Source of the DNA: Odoribacter sp. Z80
GTDB taxonomy: Bacteria; Bacteroidota; Bacteroidia; Bacteroidales; Marinifilaceae
Direction: 5' to 3'
Assembly: GCF_009935865.1 (NCBI RefSeq)
Contig: NZ_QWEL01000001.1
Span: 310,001 to 374,000, forward strand
Length of the DNA stretch: 64,000 bases
In this document: piece after piece, positions 27,144 to 36,052 of the stretch
Position numbering within the stretch: the first letter of the stretch is position 1
How the letters are laid out: each line of letters begins with the position of its first letter
Position numbers and translations under genes: made by a program
The notes under the pieces: generated by a model
What the model was told of the DNA's origin: nothing
Database searches by the model: none
Seen by the model: only the letters and a program-made list of their open reading frames with translations

Positions 27144-27151
27144 CAAATTTA
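27144..27151 (-). promoter_or_regulatory. -7 element (TAAATTTG) for the mrp-porW block
   Basis: CAAATTTA on plus reads TAAATTTG on minus, 47 bases upstream of the mrp ATG. Confidence 0.45.
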
Positions 27152-27208
27152 CGATTTATCCGGTGAAAACAAAAACCAGACGAACAGCTTTAAGTTAAAT
27201 AAAGTATT

Positions 27209-27931
27209 TTACACCCGGGTATTGTACTTCCTCAAACCGGCCCTCAAAAGAGCATAGTCAGGACACACACTTTTGACAGTCTTCCAAAAAGCTGCCGAAT
27301 GATTCTTCTCCTTCGTATGACATAACTCATGCAGAATCACATAATCAATCAATTCATCCGGCAATTTCATCAACTTAATATTCAGACTGATATTATTTTC
27401 AAAAGAACAACTGCCCCAATTTGAAATATTGTTCCGGAAAGTCAGTTTTCCGAATTTAAATCCGTATTTCGCTGCATAGAATCTCACGCGCTGAGGTAAA
27501 TATTGCCTGGCTTCCAGGGCATATATTTCTAACAAGAACTGTTGAACGACCTTTTCCACCCGGTCAAACACCACCTTTTTCGGCACAAATAAGGCAATTA
27601 CTTCTTTTTCTATCCGGTAAAACGGTTTTTCTTCTTCCGTCTCTTCTATTTTAAGGATATGTAGCTTGGTCTTGATTTCCGCACCGATACGGAGTCCCAC
27701 CCCGGTATCTTGCTCATACACTTTCATGTCTTTGCAATTCTGCAAAATCCACTCCCGGCTGTCATTCAGGAATTTCTCGGTTTGCTTCCGGCTCACCCCA
27801 TAAGGAACACTGACCCACACTCCTCGTCCCGGAGCCATCCGAATCCGCAAATACTTAATATTCGCACTCCGTCTCACCTTAATCTCTCCGATTCCCGGTA
27901 TCTCAATAACATCCATACACCATCCGAACAA
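27209..27931 (-). CDS. YgjP-like (DUF45) metal-dependent hydrolase
   Basis: 240 residues. The zinc motif HELCHTKEKNHSAAFW near residue 205 is the H-E-x-x-H ... H pattern of the UTP pyrophosphatase/YgjP metalloprotease family; SNWGSCSFENNISLN just before it is also typical. The N-terminus (RRSANIKYLRIRMAPGRGVWVSVP) is the usual beta start. The substrate in these bacteria is unknown. It is transcribed on minus with a separate small gene upstream. Confidence 0.85.
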   Translation of the reverse strand: MFGWCMDVIEIPGIGEIKVRRSANIKYLRIRMAPGRGVWVSVPYGVSRKQTEKFLNDSREWILQNCKDMKVYEQDTGVGLRIGAEIKTKLHILKIEETEEEKPFYRIEKEVIALFVPKKVVFDRVEKVVQQFLLEIYALEARQYLPQRVRFYAAKYGFKFGKLTFRNNISNWGSCSFENNISLNIKLMKLPDELIDYVILHELCHTKEKNHSAAFWKTVKSVCPDYALLRAGLRKYNTRV

Positions 27932-27945
27932 AAATTTAACCGACT

Positions 27946-27979
27946 AAAAAAAGGAGAACACCTATAAGGCACTCTCCTT
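27946..27979 (-). terminator. Terminator after the small gene at 28006-28287
   Basis: On minus, AAGGAGA (27979-27973) pairs with TCTCCTT, extended by GTGCC/GGTGT, and is followed by TTTTTTT (27952-27946). Confidence 0.75.
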
Positions 27980-28005
27980 CCTGATTCTTTAGCAAACTGC
28001 CGGAA

Positions 28006-28287
28006 TTATGCTTTTTTTACCAGATCGCTCAATTTAGAAAAAGCACCATCCACACTAACCATAAGGTCCTTACAAATGGACTGATAATAAGCTTTTCTTT
28101 CTCCCTTAGCAATTGCTTTTCCGGCATTTACCCTGCGACGCATATCGTTCCGGGCATCAATGATTTGCTGTACAACATCACCCAACTCATCCGCACTTTT
28201 TCCATAAGCCAAACAATTCAGGCTATCATTAACAACAGCAAAAGTCAAATAATCAATATCCTTCTTTAATCTTCTTATACTTGCCAT
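28006..28287 (-). CDS. Small conserved-looking helical protein, function unknown
   Basis: 93 residues from ATG 28287 (MASIRRLKKDIDYL). Predicted all-helical with many charged residues and no signal peptide; segments include VVNDSLNCLAYGKSADELGDVVQQIIDARND and KAYYQSICKDLMVSVD. I recognise it only as a small hypothetical protein found widely in Bacteroidota. The longer ATG at 28314 overlaps the TACTTTTG promoter box, which supports the shorter start. It has its own promoter and terminator, so it is monocistronic. Confidence 0.75.
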   Translation of the reverse strand: MASIRRLKKDIDYLTFAVVNDSLNCLAYGKSADELGDVVQQIIDARNDMRRRVNAGKAIAKGERKAYYQSICKDLMVSVDGAFSKLSDLVKKA

Positions 28288-28311
28288 ATCCAATAAAAAT
28301 TTAATTTTTTC

Positions 28312-28319
28312 CAAAAGTA
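28312..28319 (-). promoter_or_regulatory. -7 element (TACTTTTG) for the small helical protein
   Basis: CAAAAGTA on plus reads TACTTTTG on minus; inferred leader of about 18 bases to ATG 28287. Confidence 0.5.
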
Positions 28320-28370
28320 GATATTTTCTTCCAGATTATTCTGATTTTTTCGGAAAAATTATTTCCACAT

Positions 28371-29441
28371 TCAGACACGGGATTCCAACAACATATCCAG
28401 AACAACGATTGCAGTCATTGCTTCTACTACCGGTACAGCCCGAGGTACCACACAGGGATCATGACGTCCGTGTGCTTCCAGTTCCACCTCCTCTCCTTCC
28501 CGGGTGATTGTATCCTGCCGTTTGGTAATCGTCGCTACCGGTTTAAAGGCGACCCGGAAATATATATCTTCCCCGTTGGAGATCCCTCCCTGTATTCCTC
28601 CTGAACGGTTCGTTTCAGTCCGGACTTTTCCTTCTTTCATGACAAACGGGTCATTATGCTCACTACCCCGCATTCCGGCTGCAGCAAATCCGCTTCCGTA
28701 TTCAAATCCCTTGACGGCATTAATACTGAACATAGCATGAGCCAAACGGGCCTGAAACCGGTCAAATACCGGCTCACCCAAACCGACAGGCACTCCCTTG
28801 ACAACGCAACTGACCACCCCGCCAACACTGTCTCCTTCATCCCGGAGCTTCCGGATCAAAGCGGTCATTTTTTCTGCCGTACCGGCATCCGGACAACGGA
28901 CGATGTTCATCTCCGCATCTTCCAGCTTCACTTCGCTGTAACCCCAGGGCATAACAACATGTCCCACCTGAGAGGTATATCCCTGAATACTTATTCCGTA
29001 ACGGGCAAGCACTTGTCTGGCAATGGCCCCGGCAACCACCCGCGCTATATGTTCCCGGGCAGAAGAACGTCCGCCACCCCGGTAATCCCGGATGCCATAT
29101 TTCTTCTCCCACGTATAATCGGCATGAGAAGGACGGTAAAGCCCTTTCAAATGGTCATAATCCCGGCTGTTCTGATTCCGGTTCCGAACCAAAAAACCAA
29201 TGGGCATACCGGTAGTAACCCCTTCAAAAATACCGGAGAGAATCTCAACCTCATCCTCTTCATGACGAGGAGTAGAAATATCCGATTGTCCGGGCCTGCG
29301 CCGGCCCAGTTCCCTCTGAATAGCTTTCACCGACAATCTCACCCCCGCAGGACAGCCTTCCACTACTCCCCCAACAGCAACGCCATGCGATTCTCCGAAT
29401 GACATCAACCGGAATATTTTCCCGATACTGTTCCCAGACAT
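28371..29441 (-). CDS. aroC: Chorismate synthase
   Basis: 356 residues. The family marks are SFGESHGVAVGGVVEG at the start, RRPGQSDISTPRHEEDEVEILSG near 47, GGGRSSAREHIARVVAGAIA near 122 and GGIQGGISNGEDI near 288. It converts EPSP to chorismate using reduced FMN. It lies just downstream of the SlyD-like gene (gap 26 bases), and no other aro genes are near. Confidence 0.97.
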   Translation of the reverse strand: MSGNSIGKIFRLMSFGESHGVAVGGVVEGCPAGVRLSVKAIQRELGRRRPGQSDISTPRHEEDEVEILSGIFEGVTTGMPIGFLVRNRNQNSRDYDHLKGLYRPSHADYTWEKKYGIRDYRGGGRSSAREHIARVVAGAIARQVLARYGISIQGYTSQVGHVVMPWGYSEVKLEDAEMNIVRCPDAGTAEKMTALIRKLRDEGDSVGGVVSCVVKGVPVGLGEPVFDRFQARLAHAMFSINAVKGFEYGSGFAAAGMRGSEHNDPFVMKEGKVRTETNRSGGIQGGISNGEDIYFRVAFKPVATITKRQDTITREGEEVELEAHGRHDPCVVPRAVPVVEAMTAIVVLDMLLESRV

Positions 29442-29467
29442 AATAAAAATTCAGGAAAAGAAAAACA

Positions 29468-30025
29468 TCAATGACAACACCCGCATCCCTCTTCATGGGA
29501 GTCGCATCCGCCCCCGCAACCGCCATCCGAACCGCAGCCGCTGCAACCACCGCATTTATGAGAGTGAAGGGCTTCCAATTCCTCATCCGTCGCATCCCGG
29601 ACATCCAATACCTCTCCCTTGAAATAAAGGTCCTTGCCAGCTAAAGGATGATTGAAATTCACTCTCACCTCTTCCTCTCCGATTTGCTCTATTTTCCCTT
29701 GCAGACGACGACCGATACTATCCATCATTGGAAGCACATGCCCAACTACCATGTCAGCAGCATCCACCTCCTGGAAAATTTCCTTAGGCAGGTCAACAAT
29801 CATATCTCCATTTACCTCACCATATGCATTCGCTGCCGGAATCTTAAAATCAAACCGGTCTCCCTTTTTCTTTTCCAACAAATTCAATTCAAAATATTCC
29901 AAGGTCTGTCCCTGACCGCAAATAAACTCCAGGGGCCGGTCCGTTCCGGCGGTTTCCAGCAACTCTCCGTCTTTCTCTGTTCTCAACTCATAACTGACAG
30001 TGACGAATTTATTTTTAGTAATCAT
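29468..30025 (-). CDS. SlyD-like FKBP peptidyl-prolyl isomerase with metal-binding tail
   Basis: 185 residues from ATG 30025 (MITKNKFVTVSYEL). The FKBP core with inserted flap follows the SlyD pattern (GQGQTLEYFELNLLEKKKGDRFDFKIPAANAYGEVN, VNFNHPLAGKDLYFKGEVLDVRDAT). The last 25 residues (after LEALHSHK) are almost entirely Cys, Gly, His, Asp and Ser, with about nine Cys, as in nickel-binding SlyD tails. It acts as a cytoplasmic foldase and possibly a metal store. It has its own TATTTTTG promoter and may be co-transcribed with aroC. Confidence 0.88.
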   Translation of the reverse strand: MITKNKFVTVSYELRTEKDGELLETAGTDRPLEFICGQGQTLEYFELNLLEKKKGDRFDFKIPAANAYGEVNGDMIVDLPKEIFQEVDAADMVVGHVLPMMDSIGRRLQGKIEQIGEEEVRVNFNHPLAGKDLYFKGEVLDVRDATDEELEALHSHKCGGCSGCGSDGGCGGGCDSHEEGCGCCH

Positions 30026-30052
30026 TCTTGTATTTTTAATTGGTTTAAGGTG

Positions 30053-30060
30053 CAAAAATA
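30053..30060 (-). promoter_or_regulatory. -7 element (TATTTTTG) for the SlyD-like gene
   Basis: CAAAAATA on plus reads TATTTTTG on minus; it lies only 8 bases past the end of the permease gene and supports ATG 30025 as the start. Confidence 0.5.
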
Positions 30061-30067
30061 CAACAAT

Positions 30068-32380
30068 TCACTCATTTTTCAAAACCTCAACCGGCTTTAC
30101 CCGGACAGCCCGGAAGGTCAGATAACTCACGGTCAATAAAGTCACTAAAAAAGCGATTCCCCCCGCTCCGGCAAAGACCCACCAACTCAGGGAAGTCTGC
30201 ACCACAAAACTTTCCAGCCAGTAACTCAGAAAATAGTAACTCAAAATACAAGCTATACCGAAGGACAAAGCAGTCAAACGGATAAAATTCATATTCAGCA
30301 AAAACATCAGACTACCCAGAGTAGCACCATTCACTTTCCGTATACCGATTTCTTTCATCCGTCCCAGCATCGTATAATAAGCCATGGCAAACAAACCGGT
30401 CACACTCAACAGCAAAGTGATAATCATCGCCCAAAAAAATATATCCTGAAGACGGGTTTCCGATCTATACAATTCACTGTATTCGTCATCCAAAAAACGA
30501 TAAGCAAAAGACCGGTCCCCCAAATACCTTTCCCATATCCGCTGCATGGCCCGGATAGCTTCCCGGGGATTTCCCTCCACCTTGCACATAATCACATAAC
30601 GATTCAAACCCGACTCCCATATGGGCATGTAAAAAACAGGATCAGATTTCCGATCCATTTTTTTGGAATAAACGCTCTGAACAACTCCCTTGACCGTAAA
30701 ATTTTGCCCCCAGAGCACCAGTACGCTCCCCACCGGCTCCTTTAATTCCAGTTGTTTCACCGCATTTTCATCCAACACAGCATCATGATAGGCCTCCCGA
30801 TTCCGGAAAGGATTTTCTCCTTCAATCCATTCGATTCCCATCATATCGAAATAGTTATCACCTACCTCACACACTTCAAATTGTACCCTTTCTGTTGAAC
30901 CTTGCTTTTGAATCGGATAACCGTCGGCCCAATACATAGGTAAAGCATTACGTATTGTCACTTCCTTTACATCCGGTACACCCAGCAACTCATTTCGGAC
31001 CGCTTCATAATGTGATACCATGTCCATCGGAGCATAACTGCAAATCACATTCTTTTTATCAAATCCCAAATCGTAATCAATCATGTAATTTACCTGCTTA
31101 TGTACAAAAAAGATAAGAAGCAAAAACGCTATGGACACCGTAAACTGCACTACAATCAGTAAATTCTGCAAAAAAGACAACCTTTTACCTCTAAACTTTC
31201 CGTTCAACGTCTGCAAAACATTAAAACGGGTCATATAAAACGCCGGATACAAACCCGCTCCCAATAACGCAATAATATAAACGACAGTCAAATACACATA
31301 CAAAAATCCGGAAGTAAAATCCAATTTCAGCTCACACCCCGACAACTGGTTAAATAACGGCAATCCCAATAAAGCCAGAATAACAGCTATTCCCAACGCC
31401 AGCAAAACAAAACCCGATATTTCCCTCAATGACCCCCAAATCAACATTCTGCGGTCTGCCCCATATGTCTTTTTCACGCCTATCTCCCGGGCTCTTAAAA
31501 AGGAAGTAACAATCAACAAATTAATACAATTGATACAGGCTACCAGTAAAATAGCCAAAGCGATCCCCCCCAACACATAAACCAAAATTTTGTTTCCGGA
31601 TCCGTTTGAACCCCAAGGCCCCAAGTGGATATCTTTCAAAGGTTCCAGTTTGACCAAAACCCCCATCTCCTTCATCAGGATGTTCTCATCCGATAAATCC
31701 GTCAGTTTTTTTTCCAACCCCGAGCGGTCCGTCAAAAACGGAGCATACAAATAAGTTTTGAACACATTACCCCCGCAATTCAAATCACGGCACCTCCCGT
31801 AAAACGGAACGACAACATCAGCTTGTATATGAGAAAAATAAGGGATGTCCTCCATCACAGCAGAAATGGTATATTCCCCCTGATTGACCGGCTGCCCGAT
31901 AGGATTTTTATCCCCGAACCACATCCGGGCCATTTTTTCACTGATCACCATTTTATTGGGAGCATCCAGACACGTTTTCGGGTCTCCCGCTCTCAGAGGA
32001 AAAGTGAAAAAAGTAAAAAAATTATCATCCGTTTGAATCATCCGGTCCGACTCTTTCAATTCATTATCTATCCGAATCTCCAGTCCTGCTCCTGCTATAC
32101 GACACACGGCTTTTACCTCCGGAAACCCTTCTTTCATCCGATCGCCTACTTGTCGAAAAGTTCCGGTACTCCGTTTTAAATCCCTGTTTATCTCAACTAC
32201 CCTGAAAATATGTTCCCCATTGTCATGGAAACGGTCATATCTGAACTCATTGAATACCCACAAGCCGAGTAACAGGACTACTGCAATCCCTATACTCAGA
32301 CAACCGATTGCCATAATTGAAACACTTTTATGCCGGGCCAGTATGCGCACAAAAAACTTAAAATAATTTTTCATAAACAT
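30068..32380 (-). CDS. ABC transporter permease, MacB/FtsX type
   Basis: 770 residues. One membrane span near residue 20 (SIMAIGCLSIGIAVVLLLGLWVF), a large periplasmic domain, then two FtsX blocks (about 270-420 and 660-760), each ending with amphipathic segments such as RAREIGVKKTYGADRRMLIWGS and GRMKEIGIRKVNGATLGSLMFLL. This is the Bacteroidota form of MacB-type permease used for mechanotransmission or lipoprotein/antimicrobial peptide export. No ATPase gene is adjacent. Two ATGs two codons apart (32380 and 32374) can both serve as start. The 248 bases upstream hold no gene and are AT-rich. Confidence 0.85.
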   Translation of the reverse strand: MFMKNYFKFFVRILARHKSVSIMAIGCLSIGIAVVLLLGLWVFNEFRYDRFHDNGEHIFRVVEINRDLKRSTGTFRQVGDRMKEGFPEVKAVCRIAGAGLEIRIDNELKESDRMIQTDDNFFTFFTFPLRAGDPKTCLDAPNKMVISEKMARMWFGDKNPIGQPVNQGEYTISAVMEDIPYFSHIQADVVVPFYGRCRDLNCGGNVFKTYLYAPFLTDRSGLEKKLTDLSDENILMKEMGVLVKLEPLKDIHLGPWGSNGSGNKILVYVLGGIALAILLVACINCINLLIVTSFLRAREIGVKKTYGADRRMLIWGSLREISGFVLLALGIAVILALLGLPLFNQLSGCELKLDFTSGFLYVYLTVVYIIALLGAGLYPAFYMTRFNVLQTLNGKFRGKRLSFLQNLLIVVQFTVSIAFLLLIFFVHKQVNYMIDYDLGFDKKNVICSYAPMDMVSHYEAVRNELLGVPDVKEVTIRNALPMYWADGYPIQKQGSTERVQFEVCEVGDNYFDMMGIEWIEGENPFRNREAYHDAVLDENAVKQLELKEPVGSVLVLWGQNFTVKGVVQSVYSKKMDRKSDPVFYMPIWESGLNRYVIMCKVEGNPREAIRAMQRIWERYLGDRSFAYRFLDDEYSELYRSETRLQDIFFWAMIITLLLSVTGLFAMAYYTMLGRMKEIGIRKVNGATLGSLMFLLNMNFIRLTALSFGIACILSYYFLSYWLESFVVQTSLSWWVFAGAGGIAFLVTLLTVSYLTFRAVRVKPVEVLKNE

Positions 32381-32598
32381 CTTTTGTCTTTTTATTCTGT
32401 CTCCTCTTTTTACAAATTCTATACCAGTGATACATTATACTAATAATCAACACAATATATATCCTTCTCATATATATTCTGTATAATTAATTGACACCAT
32501 TGTCCATTTTTTTTACTATCCGGAAAATGGAAAATAAAATTTTCCGAAGGTATTCCTAAAAAAACCCCCAAAGCAATCCCCTTTTTACAAAAAAATGG

Positions 32599-32606
32599 TA
32601 CTTTCG
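32599..32606 (+). promoter_or_regulatory. -7 element (TACTTTCG) for nadB
   Basis: One base off TAnnTTTG, 22 bases before the nadB ATG. Confidence 0.4.
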
Positions 32607-32628
32607 CACTAATTTACATATTCTAAAA

Positions 32629-34206
32629 ATGCGTCATTACGATTATATCATTGCAGGAAGCGGACTGGCAGGACTTTATACCGCCTGGCATGCTGCCGCT
32701 TACGGGAAAGTTGCTCTATTGACCAAATCAGGCATTACGGAAAGTAATTCTTACTTTGCCCAGGGAGGAATAGCAGCAGTCACGGATGAAGACGATGCCC
32801 CGGCCCTGCATTTTGAGGATACCATCATTGCCGGCCGCGGCCTTTGTGATTATCCGGCAGTAGACATTTTAGTGAACGAGGGACCCCAACGCATAAAAGA
32901 ACTGATTGAAGCAGGCATGCATTTCGACATGGAAGACGGAAGCCTTGCTTTAGGACTGGAAGGAGGACACCACCGGAAACGCATATTGCATGCCGGCGGT
33001 GATGCCACCGGAAGAATGGTGACCAGTTTCATGATCAGCAAAGTCATCAATAATCCCCACATAGACATTTATGAAAACCATTCGGTCATCGGCATCTTAC
33101 AGGAAAACAACTGCTGTTACGGTGTCCGGGCCTGGAATCTGGTCTCCCAATCGGAAGAATTGTTCTGTGCCCCCCATACTTTTCTTACCCTGGGAGGTAC
33201 TTCTGCCATCTATAAACGTACTACCAACCCTCATACAACCATCGGCGACGGACTGGCGCTGGCCTATAACGCCGGATGCGAAATTGCCGATATGGAATTC
33301 ATTCAATTTCATCCGTCTGCCATTTACACCGACTCAGAAGAAGCCTTTTTAATCAGCGAAGCCGTACGCGGCGAAGGCGCCCATCTCATCAACCAGCAGG
33401 GAGAACGTTTTATGCCGGCCATCCACGAACTGGCAGAACTGGCCCCCCGGGACATCGTGGCCCAATCTATCTACAGTCAGATGAGAAAATACAATCAGGA
33501 TTTTGTCTGGTTGTCACTGCGCCATCTGGACAAGCAAACAATACAACATCGCTTTCCCAATATTTATGAAAAATGCAGGGAACTGGGGATTGACATGTGC
33601 GACCGCATACCGGTGGCACCTGCCGCCCATTACATGGTTGGCGGTGTCCGGACGGATTTGAACGGACAGACCAACATCAACAATCTGTATATTTGCGGAG
33701 AACTGGCATCATCGGGAATCATGGGTGCCAACCGCCTGGCCTCCAATTCTCTGATAGAATGCCTGGTCTTTGGAAGAAGAGCCGTCGAAGCTTCCCGCCG
33801 GGTAATACCGGCAACCGCCTGGCCGGATTTCTCTCCCCGCTATCATTGCAACAATCAGCACGCCTCTTTCTATATCCGGTTGAAGAAAAACATTTCCCGG
33901 TTGATGACGGTACATGCCGGTATTATCCGCAATGCCGGTTTGCTCCGCGAAGGATTAGACAAATTACAGTTATACAAAGCAGAAATACCCCGGGAAGAAA
34001 ACGAGTATTACAACCTGATCAGCCACAACCTGATCACCGTCGCCGAATTAATTATCCGCTCGGCCCTCTACCGTCAGGAAAGCCGGGGAGGCCATTTCAG
34101 GGAAGACTTTCCGGAACCCGACGATTCTTATCTCTACCACATCGTACAACAAAAAAACAAGGAACTCCGGACCTTACCCATTAATACACACAAACAAAAA
34201 AACTAA
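32629..34206 (+). CDS. nadB: L-aspartate oxidase NadB
   Basis: 525 residues. The FAD-binding start is DYIIAGSGLAGLYTAWHAA; SNSYFAQGGIAAV near 40, GGTSAIYKRTTNP near 190, EFIQFHPSA, VRGEGAHLIN and APAAHYMVGGVRTDL near 330 are the succinate-dehydrogenase/NadB family signature. It oxidises aspartate to iminoaspartate, using fumarate as acceptor in anaerobes. nadC follows after 6 bases, and nadA completes the de novo NAD pathway. Confidence 0.97.
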   Translation: MRHYDYIIAGSGLAGLYTAWHAAAYGKVALLTKSGITESNSYFAQGGIAAVTDEDDAPALHFEDTIIAGRGLCDYPAVDILVNEGPQRIKELIEAGMHFDMEDGSLALGLEGGHHRKRILHAGGDATGRMVTSFMISKVINNPHIDIYENHSVIGILQENNCCYGVRAWNLVSQSEELFCAPHTFLTLGGTSAIYKRTTNPHTTIGDGLALAYNAGCEIADMEFIQFHPSAIYTDSEEAFLISEAVRGEGAHLINQQGERFMPAIHELAELAPRDIVAQSIYSQMRKYNQDFVWLSLRHLDKQTIQHRFPNIYEKCRELGIDMCDRIPVAPAAHYMVGGVRTDLNGQTNINNLYICGELASSGIMGANRLASNSLIECLVFGRRAVEASRRVIPATAWPDFSPRYHCNNQHASFYIRLKKNISRLMTVHAGIIRNAGLLREGLDKLQLYKAEIPREENEYYNLISHNLITVAELIIRSALYRQESRGGHFREDFPEPDDSYLYHIVQQKNKELRTLPINTHKQKN

Positions 34207-34212
34207 ATCATC

Positions 34213-35055
34213 ATGATACAATACGACCAACTCATTGACCAATTGATAGACCTTGCCATTGAAGAGGATATCGCTACAGGTGATGTAACCACAAACTCCA
34301 TTATTCCGGCTCATTCCCGTGCCGTAGCGGAAATGAAAATGAAAGCAGACGGTGTGATTTCAGGACTTTCCGTTGCCCGCCGGGTATATGAACGTTTCGA
34401 AAAAGACATCGTCTGGCACCCGCTTGTACAAGACGGAGACCGAGTGAAAAAAGGGGATATTATCCTTCGCATTGAAGCCAGCTACCGTTGCCTGCTTCTG
34501 GGCGAACGCCTTTCTTTGAATATCCTCCAACGGATGTCCGGCATCGCTACCGAAACCGCTAAATACGTCCGGGAACTGGATGGGAGCCATACCCGACTGC
34601 TGGATACCCGGAAAACCGCACCTGGTTTACGGGTTCTCGACAAAATGGCTGTCAAGGACGGAGGAGCTACCAACCATCGTATGGGACTTTACGATATGGC
34701 TATGATTAAAGACAATCACATCAAAGTAGCCGGGGGAATCACGAATGCTGTCCGGGCTGTCCGGGCCAATGTTCCGGATGGAATAAAAATAGAAGTGGAA
34801 ACCACCAACCTGGAGGAAGTACGGGAAGCTCTATCGGTAAAAGCGGACATCATCATGCTCGACAACATGGCCAACGATGAAATGGCTGAAGCCGTAAGAA
34901 TCATTGCCGGCCAAGCTCAGACCGAGGCTTCCGGGAATATGAACATTCCACGTTTAAAAGAGGTTGCAGCCACAGGGGTAGACTTTATCAGTGTCGGAGC
35001 ACTCACCCACTCCGTCACGGCATTAGACATCAGCATGAATATCAAGAACAATTAA
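34213..35055 (+). CDS. nadC: Nicotinate-nucleotide pyrophosphorylase (quinolinate phosphoribosyltransferase)
   Basis: 280 residues. Typical segments: ALEEDIATGDVTT-like AIEEDIATGDVTTNSI, ERLSLNILQRMSGIAT near 98, LDTRKTAPGLRVLDKMAVKDGGATNHRMGLYDMAMIKDNHI near 127-165, EVETTNLEEV, IMLDNM and SVGALTHSVTALDISM at the end. It makes nicotinate mononucleotide from quinolinate and PRPP. Second gene after nadB. Confidence 0.96.
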   Translation: MIQYDQLIDQLIDLAIEEDIATGDVTTNSIIPAHSRAVAEMKMKADGVISGLSVARRVYERFEKDIVWHPLVQDGDRVKKGDIILRIEASYRCLLLGERLSLNILQRMSGIATETAKYVRELDGSHTRLLDTRKTAPGLRVLDKMAVKDGGATNHRMGLYDMAMIKDNHIKVAGGITNAVRAVRANVPDGIKIEVETTNLEEVREALSVKADIIMLDNMANDEMAEAVRIIAGQAQTEASGNMNIPRLKEVAATGVDFISVGALTHSVTALDISMNIKNN

Positions 35056-35081
35056 ATCTTTTACTTTTTGCCTTTCTTTGT

Positions 35082-35089
35082 TATCTTTG
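35082..35089 (+). promoter_or_regulatory. -7 element (TATCTTTG) for nadA
   Basis: A perfect TAnnTTTG box in the 53-base nadC-nadA gap, so nadA (and pheT) may be transcribed separately from nadBC. Confidence 0.5.
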
Positions 35090-35108
35090 AAGCCGAAAAC
35101 AAAAAACT

Positions 35109-36035
35109 ATGACGAATACAGAAATCATGCACCGGATTGAACAGCTGAAAAAAGAAAAAAACGCTGTTATTCTGGCTCATTACTATACTCGTCCCGAGGT
35201 TCAGGATATTGCCGATTATTTAGGAGACTCCCTGGGATTAGCACAAGAAGCAGCAAAAACAAATGCAGACATTATTGTATTTTGCGGGGTACATTTCATG
35301 GCAGAAACTGCAGCCATTATCTGTCCCGGCAAAAAAGTACTGATACCCGCTCTGGGGGCCGGATGTTCTCTGGCAGAAAGCATTACGGGATACGAACTGA
35401 GAGAATGGAAAAAAAACAATCCCGAAGGAGTTATTGTCAGCTATGTGAATACCACAGCAGAAGTAAAAGCGTGGACCGATATATGCTGTACTTCTGCCAA
35501 TGCCCTGGAGGTTGTTAAAAGTATTCCGGCAGATAAAAAAATACTTTTTGTTCCGGACAGGAACTTAGGAGCCTGGATCAGCAAAGTAACCGGACGGCCT
35601 ATGGAATTATGGAACGGCAATTGCTGTGTACACGAACGGATTACAACGGAAATGATTCTGAACAAGAGTCTGGAATATCCGCAGGCCGAGATCCTCATTC
35701 ATCCCGAATCCCGCTGTTCGCATGACGAGAAAATCTTAAACCTGCCACAAGCCTATCTGTATTCTACGGCAGGAATGATCAGACATGCGGCAAATTCTCC
35801 TGCCAAACAGTTTATTATTGCTACTGAAACAGAGACAATACATAAGCTTCAAAAAGACAATCCGGAAAAAGAATTCATTCCCGTTCATCCGCAGACCATC
35901 TGTGGACAAATGAAAAAAATAACCCTTCCCAACGTATGCGAAGCTTTGGAAAAAGAGCAGTACATCGTAACGGTTGCGGAAAAAATCCGGCAAAAAGCTT
36001 TACTTCCGATTGAAAGAATGTTAAAAATAAAATAA
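35109..36035 (+). CDS. nadA: Quinolinate synthase NadA
   Basis: 308 residues. It condenses iminoaspartate with dihydroxyacetone phosphate using a 4Fe-4S cluster. Cluster-type cysteines are seen in VFCGVHFMAETA, GNCCVHERI and QTICGQMKKIT; ILAHYYTRPEVQDIADYLGDSLGLA at the start and HPESRCSHDEKI near 200 are typical. It has its own promoter; pheT follows after 17 bases. Confidence 0.96.
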   Translation: MTNTEIMHRIEQLKKEKNAVILAHYYTRPEVQDIADYLGDSLGLAQEAAKTNADIIVFCGVHFMAETAAIICPGKKVLIPALGAGCSLAESITGYELREWKKNNPEGVIVSYVNTTAEVKAWTDICCTSANALEVVKSIPADKKILFVPDRNLGAWISKVTGRPMELWNGNCCVHERITTEMILNKSLEYPQAEILIHPESRCSHDEKILNLPQAYLYSTAGMIRHAANSPAKQFIIATETETIHKLQKDNPEKEFIPVHPQTICGQMKKITLPNVCEALEKEQYIVTVAEKIRQKALLPIERMLKIK

Positions 36036-36052
36036 CGAGTAAATAGAGCACC

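Noticed and set aside
28656-29402. 248-codon open frame on plus, antisense to aroC
   Set aside because: It has a composition typical of shadow frames (Pro, Ser, His, Arg-rich) and no recognisable motif, and it fully overlaps a clear aroC gene.
33597-34184. 195-codon plus-strand frame inside nadB in another frame
   Set aside because: Arg/Pro-rich shadow of the nadB frame without family features.
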